Source of the DNA: Betaproteobacteria bacterium
GTDB lineage: Bacteria > Pseudomonadota > Gammaproteobacteria > Burkholderiales > WYBJ01
Reading direction: 5' to 3'
NCBI GenBank assembly: GCA_009377585.1
Contig: WHTS01000011.1
Span: forward strand, 33,280-97,279
DNA length: 64,000 nt
Shown: one piece after another, positions 17,967-26,680 of the stretch
How positions within the stretch are numbered: position 1 is the first letter of the stretch
Layout of the letters: each line of letters begins with the position of its first letter
Position numbers and translations under genes: made by a program
Notes under the pieces: generated by a model
What the model was told of the DNA's origin: nothing
Database searches by the model: none
Seen by the model: only the letters and a program-made list of their open reading frames with translations

Positions 17967-17985
17967 GCGAATCATTCTCATTCGT
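17967..17985 (+). promoter_or_regulatory. Candidate Fur box upstream of the iron-binding protein gene
   Basis: GCGAATCATTCTCATTCGT matches about 12 of 19 positions of the classic Fur box GATAATGATWATCATTATC. It lies 49 bp upstream of the start. A second Fur-like half, GACAATGATTG, sits just upstream at 17942. Confidence 0.45.
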
Positions 17986-18033
17986 ACTATGCTCCAGCTC
18001 GAACAAAACAGAACGCGCCCAAGGAGCCCCCCG

Positions 18034-19077
18034 ATGTTTTTCGCCCTCCCTCGTTGCATTGCCGGCCGCGCGCTCGCAGCCATTGCGCTGGTCGGCGCCA
18101 CGTCGTTCGCGCTTGCGCAGGACAAAGTGCTGAACCTCTATACCGCGCGCCACTACAAGACCGACGAAGCGCTCTATTCAGGCTTCACCAAGAAGACCGG
18201 CATCAAGATCAATCGCATCGAGGGCGGCGAGGATGCGCTGTTCGAGCGCATCAAGAGCGAAGGCGCGAACAGCCCCGCGGATGTTTTCATCACCGTCGAC
18301 ATCGGCCGCATCTGGCGCGCTGACCGGGCGGGCATTTTCGAAGCCGTGAAGTCCCCGGTGCTCGAAGCGCGCATTCCCGCCGCGTTTCGCGACCCCAACA
18401 ATCACTGGTTCGGCTTCTCGGCGCGGGCGCGCGTCATCGCCTACAACAAGGCCGTGGTGAAGCCGGACGAGATCAAAAACTACGAAGACCTGGCCGACCC
18501 GAAGTGGAAGGGCAAGATCTGCACCCGCTCGGCCTCGCACCCGTACATGCTTTCGCTCATCGCCAGCATGGTCGCTCATCTCGGTGAGCAGAAGGCCGAA
18601 GCCTGGGCGAAGGGCGTGAAGGAGAACCTGGCGCGCGACCCGAAAGGCGGCGATACCGACCAGTTGCGCGCTGCCGCCGCAGGCGAATGCGCCATCGCGG
18701 TCGCCAACCAGTACTACTACGTGCGCCTGATGCGATCGTCCAAGCCCGACGACAAGAAGGTGTACGAACACCTCGCGGTCGTGTTTCCCAACCAGGGCAA
18801 CCGCGGCACGCACATGAACATCTCGGGCGGCGGCATGCTCGAGCACGCGCCGCACAAGGAAGCCGCGCGCCTGTTCCTCGAGTATCTCGCCAGCGACGAA
18901 GCGCAGACCTACTTCGCCAACGGCAACAACGAGTGGCCGGTGGTGTCGAGCGTGAAGCTCGACAATCCCGAGCTCGAGTCGCTCGGCGAGTTCAAGCTCG
19001 ACGCGATCAACGCGGCGCGCCTGGGCGAGAACCAGGCGGCGGCGCAGCGCATCGCCGACCGGGTCGGCTATAAGTAG
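18034..19077 (+). CDS. fbpA: Fe(3+) ABC transporter periplasmic binding protein (FbpA/FutA type)
   Basis: 347 residues from ATG 18034, supported by AAGGAG 7 nt upstream. The signal peptide ends near SFALAQ. The mature protein starts KVLNLYTARHYKTDEALYSG and contains ADVFITVDIGRIWRADRAG, WFGFSARARVIAYNK, KICTRSASHPYMLSLIASM, and the iron-ligand Tyr pair in ANQYYYVRL (about residue 230). It would bind ferric iron and deliver it to the permease encoded convergently at 19114-20787. The likely Fur box upstream fits iron control. A longer in-frame start at 17950 would lack a proper signal peptide and lie over the Fur box. Confidence 0.92.
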   Translation: MFFALPRCIAGRALAAIALVGATSFALAQDKVLNLYTARHYKTDEALYSGFTKKTGIKINRIEGGEDALFERIKSEGANSPADVFITVDIGRIWRADRAGIFEAVKSPVLEARIPAAFRDPNNHWFGFSARARVIAYNKAVVKPDEIKNYEDLADPKWKGKICTRSASHPYMLSLIASMVAHLGEQKAEAWAKGVKENLARDPKGGDTDQLRAAAAGECAIAVANQYYYVRLMRSSKPDDKKVYEHLAVVFPNQGNRGTHMNISGGGMLEHAPHKEAARLFLEYLASDEAQTYFANGNNEWPVVSSVKLDNPELESLGEFKLDAINAARLGENQAAAQRIADRVGYK

Positions 19078-19083
19078 CGCCGG

Positions 19084-19138
19084 GAGCCGGCGTGGACCTT
19101 TGGCGGGTCGTCCTCAGTGCGGTCCACGCGACCGGCTC
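19084..19138. terminator. Long hairpin between convergent iron-transport genes
   Basis: GAGCCGG+CGTGGACC (19084-19098) pairs with GGTCCACG (19121-19128) and, after a 3-nt bulge, CCGGCTC (19132-19138). It overlaps the 3' end of the permease gene, has no clear T-run, and could act on both strands. Confidence 0.45.
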
Positions 19139-20787
19139 ATCTGTCGCGATAGCACGATCAGCGGGATCAAACCGATCGCAACGATGACGAGCGAGGGCGC
19201 AGCCGCCTCGCCCAGGCGCTCGTCCTTGGTCAGGTTGTAGATCTCGACCGCCAGCGTATCGAAGTTGAACGGCCGCATGGCGAACGTGGCCGGCAGCTCC
19301 TTCATGACGTCCACGAACACCAGCAGGCCTGCGACGAGGAGGCTGCTCCAGAGCATCGGCGCATGCACGCGGGCGAGCGTGGCGGCGGGTCCCGCACCGA
19401 GGCTGCGGGCGGCATCGTCCATCGAGGGCGTGATGCGCGCGAGCCCTGCTTCCACCGACTGGAACGCGATGGCGAGAAAGCGCACCAGGTAGGCATACAC
19501 CAGCGCGACGATAGTCCCCGTGAGCAGCAACCCCGTATGCATGCCGAACTGCTCCCGCAGCCAGTCCGCCAGGGCGTTGTCGAGCTTGCCCAGCGGCACC
19601 AGGATGCCGACGGCGATCACCGCGCCCGGGATCGCGTAGCCCAGGGCCGCGATCCGATTGGCTGCCGTCACGACGGGGCTGCGCACCACGCGTCCCGCAT
19701 AGGCCATGAGCGTGGCTGCAACGATCGCCAACACCGCGGTGATCCCGGCCAGTGTGAAGGTATTCCCGATCAGCGAAACCAGGCGCGGGCTCACGACCGC
19801 GCCTTCCTCCCAGGCGAGCTCTGCCAGGATGCCCACAGGCAGCAGAAATCCGAACAGCAGCGGTGCGAAGCAGGCGGCAAATGCGGCCGCCGCGGCGAAC
19901 CCGTGCAGCGGCTGCGGTGCCGCTCGGGCCCGCGCGGAAACATTGTGGTAGCGCGCCTTGCCGCGCGAGATGCGTTCCGCGACCAGGACCAGCGCGACAA
20001 ATGCCAGCAGGCAGCTTGCAAGCTGGCCCGCGGCAACCGTGTCACCGAGCGAAAGCCACGCGCGATAAATCCCGGTGGTGAAGGTCTGCACGGCGAAGTA
20101 CGACACCGTGCCGAAGTCCGCCAAGGCTTCCATCAATGCGAGCGCCGTCCCGGCAACGATGCCGGGACGTGCCAACGGCAACGCGACCCGGAAGAACGTC
20201 CCCCAAGGACCGTAGCCGAGCAGGCGCGCCGTTTCGGCGGCTGCGCGCGACTGGTCGAGAAACGACGCCCGCGCGAGCAGGTACACATACGGATAGAGCG
20301 CGAACGACAGCACGGCCATCGCGCCCCCCAGCGAGCGAATCTCGGGAAACCAGTATTCGCGCGCGCGCCATCCGGTCAGCTCGCGCAGCCACGTCTGCAC
20401 CGGACCGGTGAACTGCAGCCAGTCCGTGTAGGCATACGCCATGACGTAAGCCGGCATCGCGAGCGGCAGGATCAGCGCCCATTGCAGGAATTGCCGCCCG
20501 GGAAAGCGGTACGCCGTTACCAGCCATGCCGACAGCACGCCGATGGAGACTACCCCGTAGGCGACGCCGAGGACCAATAAAGCGGTGTTGGCGACATACC
20601 CGGGCAGCACCGTATCGACCAGGTGCTTCCAGGTTTCGCCGCCGTGCGAGAACACGTTGGACAGCACCGCGGCGATCGGCACGAAGATGAGCACCGCAGC
20701 CACGATCGCGCTCCAGCCCAGCGCGCCGAGCGCGCGGTAGGCAGCCGGGCGGGATGCGCGCGGAGCGGATGCGGTGGTGGTCGTCAT
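19114..20787 (-). CDS. fbpB: Iron(III) ABC transporter permease (FbpB type)
   Basis: 557 residues with about twelve membrane segments in two tandem permease halves, as in FbpB/SfuB. Each half has its EAA-type loop: SRAAAETARLLGYGPWGTFF in the first and MDDAARSLGAGPAATLARVH in the second. It moves ferric iron through the inner membrane using the ATPase encoded at 20917. Its strand is opposite to that of both the binding protein and the ATPase, so the three parts of one transporter are in three transcription units. The hairpin at 19084-19138 separates it from the convergent fbpA. The Ala/Thr-rich start MTTTTASAP has no cleavable signal. Confidence 0.92.
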   Translation of the reverse strand: MTTTTASAPRASRPAAYRALGALGWSAIVAAVLIFVPIAAVLSNVFSHGGETWKHLVDTVLPGYVANTALLVLGVAYGVVSIGVLSAWLVTAYRFPGRQFLQWALILPLAMPAYVMAYAYTDWLQFTGPVQTWLRELTGWRAREYWFPEIRSLGGAMAVLSFALYPYVYLLARASFLDQSRAAAETARLLGYGPWGTFFRVALPLARPGIVAGTALALMEALADFGTVSYFAVQTFTTGIYRAWLSLGDTVAAGQLASCLLAFVALVLVAERISRGKARYHNVSARARAAPQPLHGFAAAAAFAACFAPLLFGFLLPVGILAELAWEEGAVVSPRLVSLIGNTFTLAGITAVLAIVAATLMAYAGRVVRSPVVTAANRIAALGYAIPGAVIAVGILVPLGKLDNALADWLREQFGMHTGLLLTGTIVALVYAYLVRFLAIAFQSVEAGLARITPSMDDAARSLGAGPAATLARVHAPMLWSSLLVAGLLVFVDVMKELPATFAMRPFNFDTLAVEIYNLTKDERLGEAAAPSLVIVAIGLIPLIVLSRQMSRSRGPH

Positions 20788-20916
20788 CGAGGCGGTTCGC
20801 GCAACGGCTGCGGCGAGAGCCGATTCTACCGTCTCGTTCGCGCATCACGCGCGCTCGACAGCCCGTTGCCCGCGTCGTTTGCCGCGATACGCTCCCCTCG
20901 CCCATATAATCCTCGC

Positions 20917-21984
20917 ATGGTCGCTCCCGCCTCGCCTGCGCTGCTCGTGCTCGATTCGGTTGCGCAGCGCTACGGCGAAGTCGAAGTGCTGCACGCGGTG
21001 TCGTTCAGCATCCAGCGCGGGACCATCGCCTGCCTGCTCGGCACATCGGGTTGCGGCAAGACCACCGTGCTTCGCTGCATCGCCGGCTTCGAGCCGTTGC
21101 GCGGCGGCGAGATCCGACTCGACGGTCAGATCGTGAGCCGGCCCGGCTATCTTCTCGCCCCGGAGCAGCGCCGTATCGGCATGGTGTTCCAGGACTACGC
21201 GCTGTTTCCTCACCGCACGGTCGCCGGCAATGTCGGCTTCGGGCTCGGCGCGCTCCCGCGGCGCGAGCGCGAAGCGCGCATTGGCGAGCTGCTCGAAGTC
21301 GTGGGTCTCGCCGCTGCGGCACGCAAGTATCCGCACGAGCTCTCGGGCGGCCAGCAGCAGCGCGTCGCGCTGGCACGCGCGCTCGCCCCGCGCCCGCAAT
21401 TGCTGCTGCTGGACGAGCCGTTCTCCAATCTCGACGTGGATCTGCGCGAACGGCTCTCTGCCGAGGTGCGCTCGATCCTCAAGCAGCAGAACACGACCGC
21501 GCTCCTGGTCACGCACGACCAGCACGAGGCGTTCAGCTTCGCCGACGAAATTGGCATCATGCATGCCGGCAGCATTCAGCAGTGGGACAGCGCGTACGAG
21601 CTGTACCACCGGCCCGGCTCGCGCCTGGTCGCGGATTTCATCGGCCAGGGCGTTCTCCTGCCCGGCGTGGTCCAGGATGCCCACCACATCGGCTGCGATC
21701 TGGGCATGCTGGCTTCGTCGCGTGCGCTCGGCTTCGCGGATGGCGAAAGGGTCGAAGTGCTGATCCGGCCCGACGACGTTCTGCACGACGATGCGAGCAC
21801 TGCCCGCGCGGAAGTGCTGCACAAGGCGTTTCGCGGCGCCGAGTTTCTCTACACGCTGCGCTTGCCGGGCGGAAGCCGGGTGCTGTCGCTGGTGCCGAGC
21901 CATCACAATCACGCGATCGGCGAGCGCATCGGCATCCGGGTCGAGATCGACCATCTGGTCGCGTTCCCGAAGGAAGCTCGGTGA
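20917..21984 (+). CDS. fbpC: Iron ABC transporter ATP-binding protein (FbpC type)
   Basis: 355 residues. Walker A is GTSGCGKTT, Q-loop MVFQDYALFPH, signature LSGGQQQR, Walker B LLLLDEPFSNLD and H-loop THDQHEAF. The C-terminal 110 residues form a TOBE_2-like regulatory domain (VEVLIRPDDVL and FRGAEFLYTLRL). It is the motor for the permease on the opposite strand at 19114. The ATG at 20917 has no Shine-Dalgarno sequence, but TATAAT lies at 20905-20910, so a leaderless message starting at the ATG is possible. The open frame further upstream overlaps fbpB antisense and carries no domain. Confidence 0.92.
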   Translation: MVAPASPALLVLDSVAQRYGEVEVLHAVSFSIQRGTIACLLGTSGCGKTTVLRCIAGFEPLRGGEIRLDGQIVSRPGYLLAPEQRRIGMVFQDYALFPHRTVAGNVGFGLGALPRREREARIGELLEVVGLAAAARKYPHELSGGQQQRVALARALAPRPQLLLLDEPFSNLDVDLRERLSAEVRSILKQQNTTALLVTHDQHEAFSFADEIGIMHAGSIQQWDSAYELYHRPGSRLVADFIGQGVLLPGVVQDAHHIGCDLGMLASSRALGFADGERVEVLIRPDDVLHDDASTARAEVLHKAFRGAEFLYTLRLPGGSRVLSLVPSHHNHAIGERIGIRVEIDHLVAFPKEAR

Positions 21985-22015
21985 AGACGCAAGCCGGAAA
22001 CGAATCGGTCGCTGA

Positions 22016-23044
22016 CTACCGGGCGACTGCTCCCGCGCCCGCGGCGCTCTCGCGGGCATTGCGAATCGCGCGCGCAAGCTGGAACACCGACATCGCGTAG
22101 TTCACGCTGCGGTTGTAGCGCGTGATCATGTAGAAGTTGTTGAGCCCGAGCCAGTACTCGTTGCCGCTACTGCCTTCGAGCACCAGCATCGCCATGGTGT
22201 CGGCGCCGATGTCCGCCAACGGCGTAACGCCCGCCTGCGTCAGCGCCTGGGCGTCGAAGCGCGGTTCGATGCCTTGCTCCGCCAGTACGACGTAACCCTG
22301 GCCTTCGACCTTGGCCGGCACGGCGATCGGCCGGCCGGCCTGCCAGCCGAAGCTGCGATAGTAGTTGGCGACGCTACCGATCGAATCCGCCGCGCCGTCC
22401 CACAGTTTGCGATTCCCGTCGCCGTCGAAATCGACTGCGTAGTCGCGGAAGCTGGAGGGCAGGAATTGCGGCACGCCCATGGCACCCGCATACGAGCCGC
22501 GCATGCGCAGCGGATCGAGCACGCCTTCGTGCACCAGCAACAGGAACTGCTCCAGCTCGCCACGGAAGAAGTCCGCCCGGCGCGGAAAATCGAACGCGAG
22601 CGTGGTCAACGCATCCAGCACCCGATGCGAACCGGTGTAGCTGCCGTACACGGTCTCGACGCCGATCGTGGCGACGACGATCTCGGCCGGAACGCCGTAC
22701 TCGCGCTCGGCGCGCGCGAGCAGCTCGGCATGCCGGTTCCAGAAGCGCACGCCGCCGGCAATCCGCTCGGCATTGACGAATGACGGCCGGTAGCGGTGCC
22801 AAGGCCGCGGCGTGGCCTGCGCGGACATCGCGCGCAGGATGTCCGGTTGCACCCGTGCCTGGCGCAGAATCAGGCGCAACTCGGCGCTGCCCATGCCGTG
22901 GCGCAGGTTCATGTCCTGCACGAACGCCTCGATCTCGGGCCGCAGCGCGCCCTCGGTTTCGAGTGCACCCGCGCGCATCGCGGCGAGCGCCAGCGTACTC
23001 AGGAGAACGATACGAACGAGCAAAGCCGCGCCGCCTCGCCTCAC
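22016..23044 (-). CDS. mltB: Membrane-bound lytic murein transglycosylase B family protein
   Basis: 342 residues from a GTG at 23044 that overlaps the stop of the upstream FAH gene (GTGA). This start is the only one giving a full signal sequence (LLVRIVLLSTLALAA). The SLT_2 domain shows ATIGVETVYGSYTG with the catalytic Glu, YAGAMGVPQFLPSSF, DGDGNRKLWDGAADSIGSVA and YNRSVNYAMSVFQLA. It cleaves the MurNAc-GlcNAc bond forming 1,6-anhydroMurNAc. There is no lipobox cysteine, so it is probably soluble or loosely anchored, unlike E. coli MltB. Translational coupling to a metabolic FAH enzyme looks accidental. Confidence 0.9.
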   Translation of the reverse strand: MRRGGAALLVRIVLLSTLALAAMRAGALETEGALRPEIEAFVQDMNLRHGMGSAELRLILRQARVQPDILRAMSAQATPRPWHRYRPSFVNAERIAGGVRFWNRHAELLARAEREYGVPAEIVVATIGVETVYGSYTGSHRVLDALTTLAFDFPRRADFFRGELEQFLLLVHEGVLDPLRMRGSYAGAMGVPQFLPSSFRDYAVDFDGDGNRKLWDGAADSIGSVANYYRSFGWQAGRPIAVPAKVEGQGYVVLAEQGIEPRFDAQALTQAGVTPLADIGADTMAMLVLEGSSGNEYWLGLNNFYMITRYNRSVNYAMSVFQLARAIRNARESAAGAGAVAR

Positions 23045-24009
23045 TCGGGCTCGTCGACCACGGCGTTGAGCAGAACGCCGATCGACTCGATCTCGCACTC
23101 GATGCGATCGCCCGCGACCAATGTGCGCTGCGTACCCGGCGACGGCGAAGGCGGCGAGCCGGTCGCGATGATGTCTCCCGGCATCAAGGTCAGCTGCGAA
23201 AAGTAGGATACGAGCGTGGTTACCGGGTGCACCATGGCGGACGTATTGCCTTCCCGGCGCACGGTGCCGTTCACGCGGGTGCGAACCTGCAGCCGCATCG
23301 GGTCGGGCAGCTCGTCGCGCGTCACCAGCCACGGACCGAGCGGGGCGAAGGTATCGTAGCTCTTACCGATGAGCATGTTGCCGCCGGCCCGTTCGCGTTC
23401 GGTCACGTCGCGCGCGGTGACGTCGTTGAGAATCGTGTAGCCGGCGACGAATTCCATCGCCTTCTCCGCCGAGACGTGCTTGCACTTGCGCCCGATCACG
23501 ACTGCAAGCTCGGTCTCGCAATCCAGCACTTCGCACACCGCCGGCTTGATGATGTCGCGTCCCGGTCCGACGACCGCCGAGGTGAGCTTGGCGAATGCGC
23601 CCGGCACGCCGCCCTCGAATCCCCGGGGCGGCGCCGGCCGGTAGTTGTCGGTGACGGCAAGCAGCTTCGCCGGCCGCAGCGGCGCGTAGAGCCGGCACTC
23701 GGCGAGCGGGATGAAAAGATCTTCGCCGCGCAAGCCCCGCGCCGCCGGATCCTTGTGCACGAGCTCCGCCATCCAGGCGTAGGTTTCGGCCAGCACCTCC
23801 CAGCCCGGTTCGCCGAGGTGCAGGAACTGCGTGATGTAGGGCGGAACGAAGATTTCGGCCAGCGCTTCGCTCTTGGCATTGCCGCGTTCCTCCAGCAGGA
23901 ACAGCGCATGCCCGGCACGCAGGTCCGCCACCATTTCGTCCGCGACCAGGACGCCCATGCGAGCGAGCGCCGCGGGCTCGTGTCTGCGGCTGTAGCGCAT
24001 CAATCTCAC
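23041..24009 (-). CDS. Fumarylacetoacetate hydrolase-fold protein
   Basis: 322 residues from a GTG at 24009 with AAGGAG 8 nt upstream, giving VRLMRYSRRHEP like other members that start MKLVRY. The C-terminal FAH domain has the metal site: EVLDCETELAVVIGRK (Glu pair) and GYTILNDVTARDV, then SYDTFAPLGPW and PGDIIATGSPPSPSPG. The family hydrolyses or decarboxylates 2-keto acids and acylpyruvates, often in aromatic or sugar-acid breakdown. It is divergent from the D-threonine-aldolase-like gene (88 bp apart) and overlaps mltB. The N-terminal 100 residues are longer than in minimal FAH proteins. The substrate is not predictable. Confidence 0.88.
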   Translation of the reverse strand: MRLMRYSRRHEPAALARMGVLVADEMVADLRAGHALFLLEERGNAKSEALAEIFVPPYITQFLHLGEPGWEVLAETYAWMAELVHKDPAARGLRGEDLFIPLAECRLYAPLRPAKLLAVTDNYRPAPPRGFEGGVPGAFAKLTSAVVGPGRDIIKPAVCEVLDCETELAVVIGRKCKHVSAEKAMEFVAGYTILNDVTARDVTERERAGGNMLIGKSYDTFAPLGPWLVTRDELPDPMRLQVRTRVNGTVRREGNTSAMVHPVTTLVSYFSQLTLMPGDIIATGSPPSPSPGTQRTLVAGDRIECEIESIGVLLNAVVDEPE

Positions 24010-24096
24010 CGCCGTTGCTCCTTGTCGTTGCGGCCCGGGCGCATGATATTCTGTTTTCGTTCCACCCGGCAGGCACAACGGCTCAGGAGTAGATTG

Positions 24097-25221
24097 ATGG
24101 CGAATCGTCCGCCCGCAGACATCGGCACACCGCTCTCCGAAGTCGATACGCCCGCGCTGGTGATCGATCTGGACGCGTTCGAACGCAATCTGCAGGCCCT
24201 GCCGCGCCTGCTGCAAGGCCGCCCGGCACGGCTGCGTCCGCATTCGAAGACGCACAAGTCACCAATCATCGCACGCAAGCAGATGGCGCTCGGCGCCGTG
24301 GGCGTGTGCTGCCAGAAGGTGGCCGAGGCCGAGGCGCTGGTTGCAGGCGGCGTCGACGACGTGCTGATCGCCAACGAGGTCGTCGGCGCATCGAAGCTGC
24401 GCCGCCTTGCCGCGCTCGCCCGCCAGGCCCGGATCGCCGTGTGCGTGGACGATGCCGGCAACGTCACCGAGCTCGAAGATGCGGCGGCGGAGTTCGATGC
24501 GCAAGTGACGGTGCTGGTGGAGATCGATGTCGGCGCCAATCGCTGCGGCGTCGCACCGGGCCAGGCGGCGCTCGATCTGGCGCGGGTCGTGACGGCGTCG
24601 AAGCATTTGCGCTTCGACGGCCTGCAAGCGTATCAGGGCTCGGCGCAGCACATCCGCAGCTACGACGAGCGCCGCGGCGCGATCGAGCGTGCGGTCGCAG
24701 CCGCCCGCGAGACCAGGCGCCTGATCGAAGAAGCCGGCATCGCGTGTCCGCGCGTAACGGGCGCGGGCACCGGATCGTTCGCCTTCGAAGCCGCGAGCGA
24801 TCTCTACACCGAGCTGCAATGCGGCTCCTATGTCTTCATGGATGCCGACTACAACCGGAACCTCGACGCCGAAGGCAAGGCGCGGCCGCAGTTCGAGCAA
24901 AGCCTGTATGTCTGGAGCACGGTCATGAGCCGCCCGGCGCCCGAGCGCGCGATCGTCGATGCGGGGCTGAAGGCGTTGAGCGTCGACTCGGGCATGCCGG
25001 TCGTCCCCGATTTTTCGCAAGCCGTGTTTGCGCGCGCCTCCGACGAGCATGGCCGCCTCGATGTCACGGGCACGGTCGAGGGGCTGGACGTGGGCGACAA
25101 GCTGCGCCTCATCCCCGGCCACTGCGACCCGACGGTCAACCTGTACGATTGGTACGTCGGCATCCGCCATAACCGCGTCGAGTGCCTGTGGCCGGTGGCG
25201 GCACGCGGTGCGCTGACCTGA
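24097..25221 (+). CDS. DSD1-family PLP enzyme (D-threonine aldolase / D-serine dehydratase-like)
   Basis: 374 residues with alanine-racemase fold. The N-terminal barrel has TPALVIDLDAFERNL, the PLP-binding region RPHSKTHKSP with the Schiff-base Lys, VCCQKVAEAEALV, VEIDVGANRCGV, and GAGTGSFAFEA for the phosphate. The C-terminal D-ser_dehydrat domain has the metal ligands in IPGHCDPTVNLYD. Members cleave D-threonine or related beta-hydroxy-D-amino acids, or dehydrate D-serine, with a divalent metal. It is followed after 4 bp by an aldo/keto reductase gene, which could reduce an aldehyde produced by an aldolase. That link is inference from spacing only. Confidence 0.9.
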   Translation: MANRPPADIGTPLSEVDTPALVIDLDAFERNLQALPRLLQGRPARLRPHSKTHKSPIIARKQMALGAVGVCCQKVAEAEALVAGGVDDVLIANEVVGASKLRRLAALARQARIAVCVDDAGNVTELEDAAAEFDAQVTVLVEIDVGANRCGVAPGQAALDLARVVTASKHLRFDGLQAYQGSAQHIRSYDERRGAIERAVAAARETRRLIEEAGIACPRVTGAGTGSFAFEAASDLYTELQCGSYVFMDADYNRNLDAEGKARPQFEQSLYVWSTVMSRPAPERAIVDAGLKALSVDSGMPVVPDFSQAVFARASDEHGRLDVTGTVEGLDVGDKLRLIPGHCDPTVNLYDWYVGIRHNRVECLWPVAARGALT

Positions 25222-25225
25222 TCCC

Positions 25226-26167
25226 ATGGAGCATCGTCACATCGGAAACTCGGGCTTGCGCGTTTCGCTGCTGGGCCTGGGCTGCAACAACTTCGGCTTG
25301 CGCATCGATGCCGAAACCTCGCGCGCAGTCATCCACAAGGCGCTCGATGCCGGCATCACGCTGTTCGATACGGCCGATGTGTACGGCAACCGCGGCGGCT
25401 CCGAGACCTGTCTCGGCGAATGCCTGGGGCCGCGCCGCAAGGATATCGTCATCGCTTCCAAGTTCGGCAGCCCGATGGATGGCTCGGGCGAGCGTCAAGG
25501 CGGCTCGCGGCGCTACATCGTGCGCGCGGTCGAGGAGAGCCTCCAGCGTCTGCAGACCGACTGGATCGATCTCTACCAGCTGCACCGGCAAGACCCCGAA
25601 ACGCCGCTCGAAGAGACGCTGCGGGCGCTCGACGACCTGGTCCGTCAAGGCAAGGTGCGCTACCTCGGCTGCTCCAGCACGCCGGCATGGAAGCTCACCG
25701 ACATGCAATGGACCGCGCGTCACCGCGGGCTCGAACCGCTGGTCGCGTGCGAGCTCGAATACAGCGTGCTCGTGCGCGATGCCGAGCACGAGCACGTGCC
25801 CGCGATGCGCGCGCAGGGACTGGGGCTGCTGCCCTACTATCCGCTCGCGAGCGGCCTGCTGAGCGGAAAATACCGGCGCGATGCACCGCTGCCGGAGGCA
25901 GGCCGTATCACCCGCGGCGAACGCTACGCCAACCGCTTCCTGACCGATACCAACTGGACCCGGGTGGAAGCGCTGGAAGCTTTTGCCCGCGGCCGCGGCC
26001 ACACCCTGCTCGAGCTCGCCTTCGGCTGGCTTGCGGCGCAGCCGGTGGTTCCGAGCGTCATCGCCGGCGCCACCTCGCCCGAGCAGGTGGCGATGAACGT
26101 CGCGGCGGTTGGGTGGAAGCTCGATGCGGCGGACCTGGCGGAGATCGATCGCATCGCTCCGCTCTAA
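25226..26167 (+). CDS. Aldo/keto reductase
   Basis: 313 residues of a TIM-barrel NADPH oxidoreductase of the AKR7/AKR13-like group. All four catalytic residues are visible: Asp in LFDTADVYG, Tyr in the same loop, Lys in VIASKFGSP and His in LYQLHRQDP. The C-terminal cofactor site has SVIAGATSPEQVAMNV. It sits 4 bp after the DSD1-family gene, so the two are almost certainly co-transcribed. It would reduce an aldehyde or ketone; no substrate-specific feature is recognisable. Confidence 0.92.
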   Translation: MEHRHIGNSGLRVSLLGLGCNNFGLRIDAETSRAVIHKALDAGITLFDTADVYGNRGGSETCLGECLGPRRKDIVIASKFGSPMDGSGERQGGSRRYIVRAVEESLQRLQTDWIDLYQLHRQDPETPLEETLRALDDLVRQGKVRYLGCSSTPAWKLTDMQWTARHRGLEPLVACELEYSVLVRDAEHEHVPAMRAQGLGLLPYYPLASGLLSGKYRRDAPLPEAGRITRGERYANRFLTDTNWTRVEALEAFARGRGHTLLELAFGWLAAQPVVPSVIAGATSPEQVAMNVAAVGWKLDAADLAEIDRIAPL

Positions 26168-26228
26168 CCGCGCAGCGACGGCTCGGCCAGGGCCTGAGCC
26201 GCCGTTCGAAACGCCTGGAACGCCTGAC

Positions 26229-26492
26229 CACCCCGCGTCCTTCGACCGCGACCCTCCTCGACGAGGAGGGTAGTGTTCAATCTTCCTCTTCCCCTCCTGG
26301 CAAGCTCGACAAGGAGGTAGTGTTCAGTCTTCCCCTCCTGGCAAGGAGGGGCGGGACGCGACAATGTCGCGGACGGGGTGCATTCCCCTCCTGACCGAGG
26401 AGGGGCGGGACGCGACAATGTCGCGGACGGGGTGCATTCCCCTCCTGACCGAGGAGGGGCGGGACGCGACAATGTCGCGGACGGGGTGGTAT
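26229..26492. repeat. Palindromic repeat block with a 54-bp tandem repeat
   Basis: The gap 26168-26680 has no gene. From 26229 it holds CCTCCTCGACGAGGAGG-type palindromes. Three successive copies of a 54-bp unit then start at 26345, 26399 and 26453, each with GGAGGGGCGGGACGCGACAA followed by TGTCGCGGACGGGGTG (containing the palindrome GCGACAATGTCGC). The unit recurs singly near 63765. From 26493 to 26665 I see only unclassified GC-rich sequence. Copies run together without spacers, so this is not a CRISPR array. Confidence 0.85.
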
Positions 26493-26680
26493 CCGAGGAC
26501 GCACACACGCCTCACCCATCTCGGACGGACCATCACGCGCTTCTTGACCCTTCCGTACGGCGAGGGGTAATGTGCTACCGGTATTGTCGCGTACGCGATT
26601 GCTGCAGGCCGTCCGCCCTAGGGCGAGGCGGGACCCCGGTAGCCTGGCACCGCCCATTTCCTGAGCCTGAGGAGGCGACG

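Noticed and set aside
26345..26492. CRISPR array
   Set aside because: The repeated units are contiguous 54-bp copies without spacers, and no cas genes are nearby.
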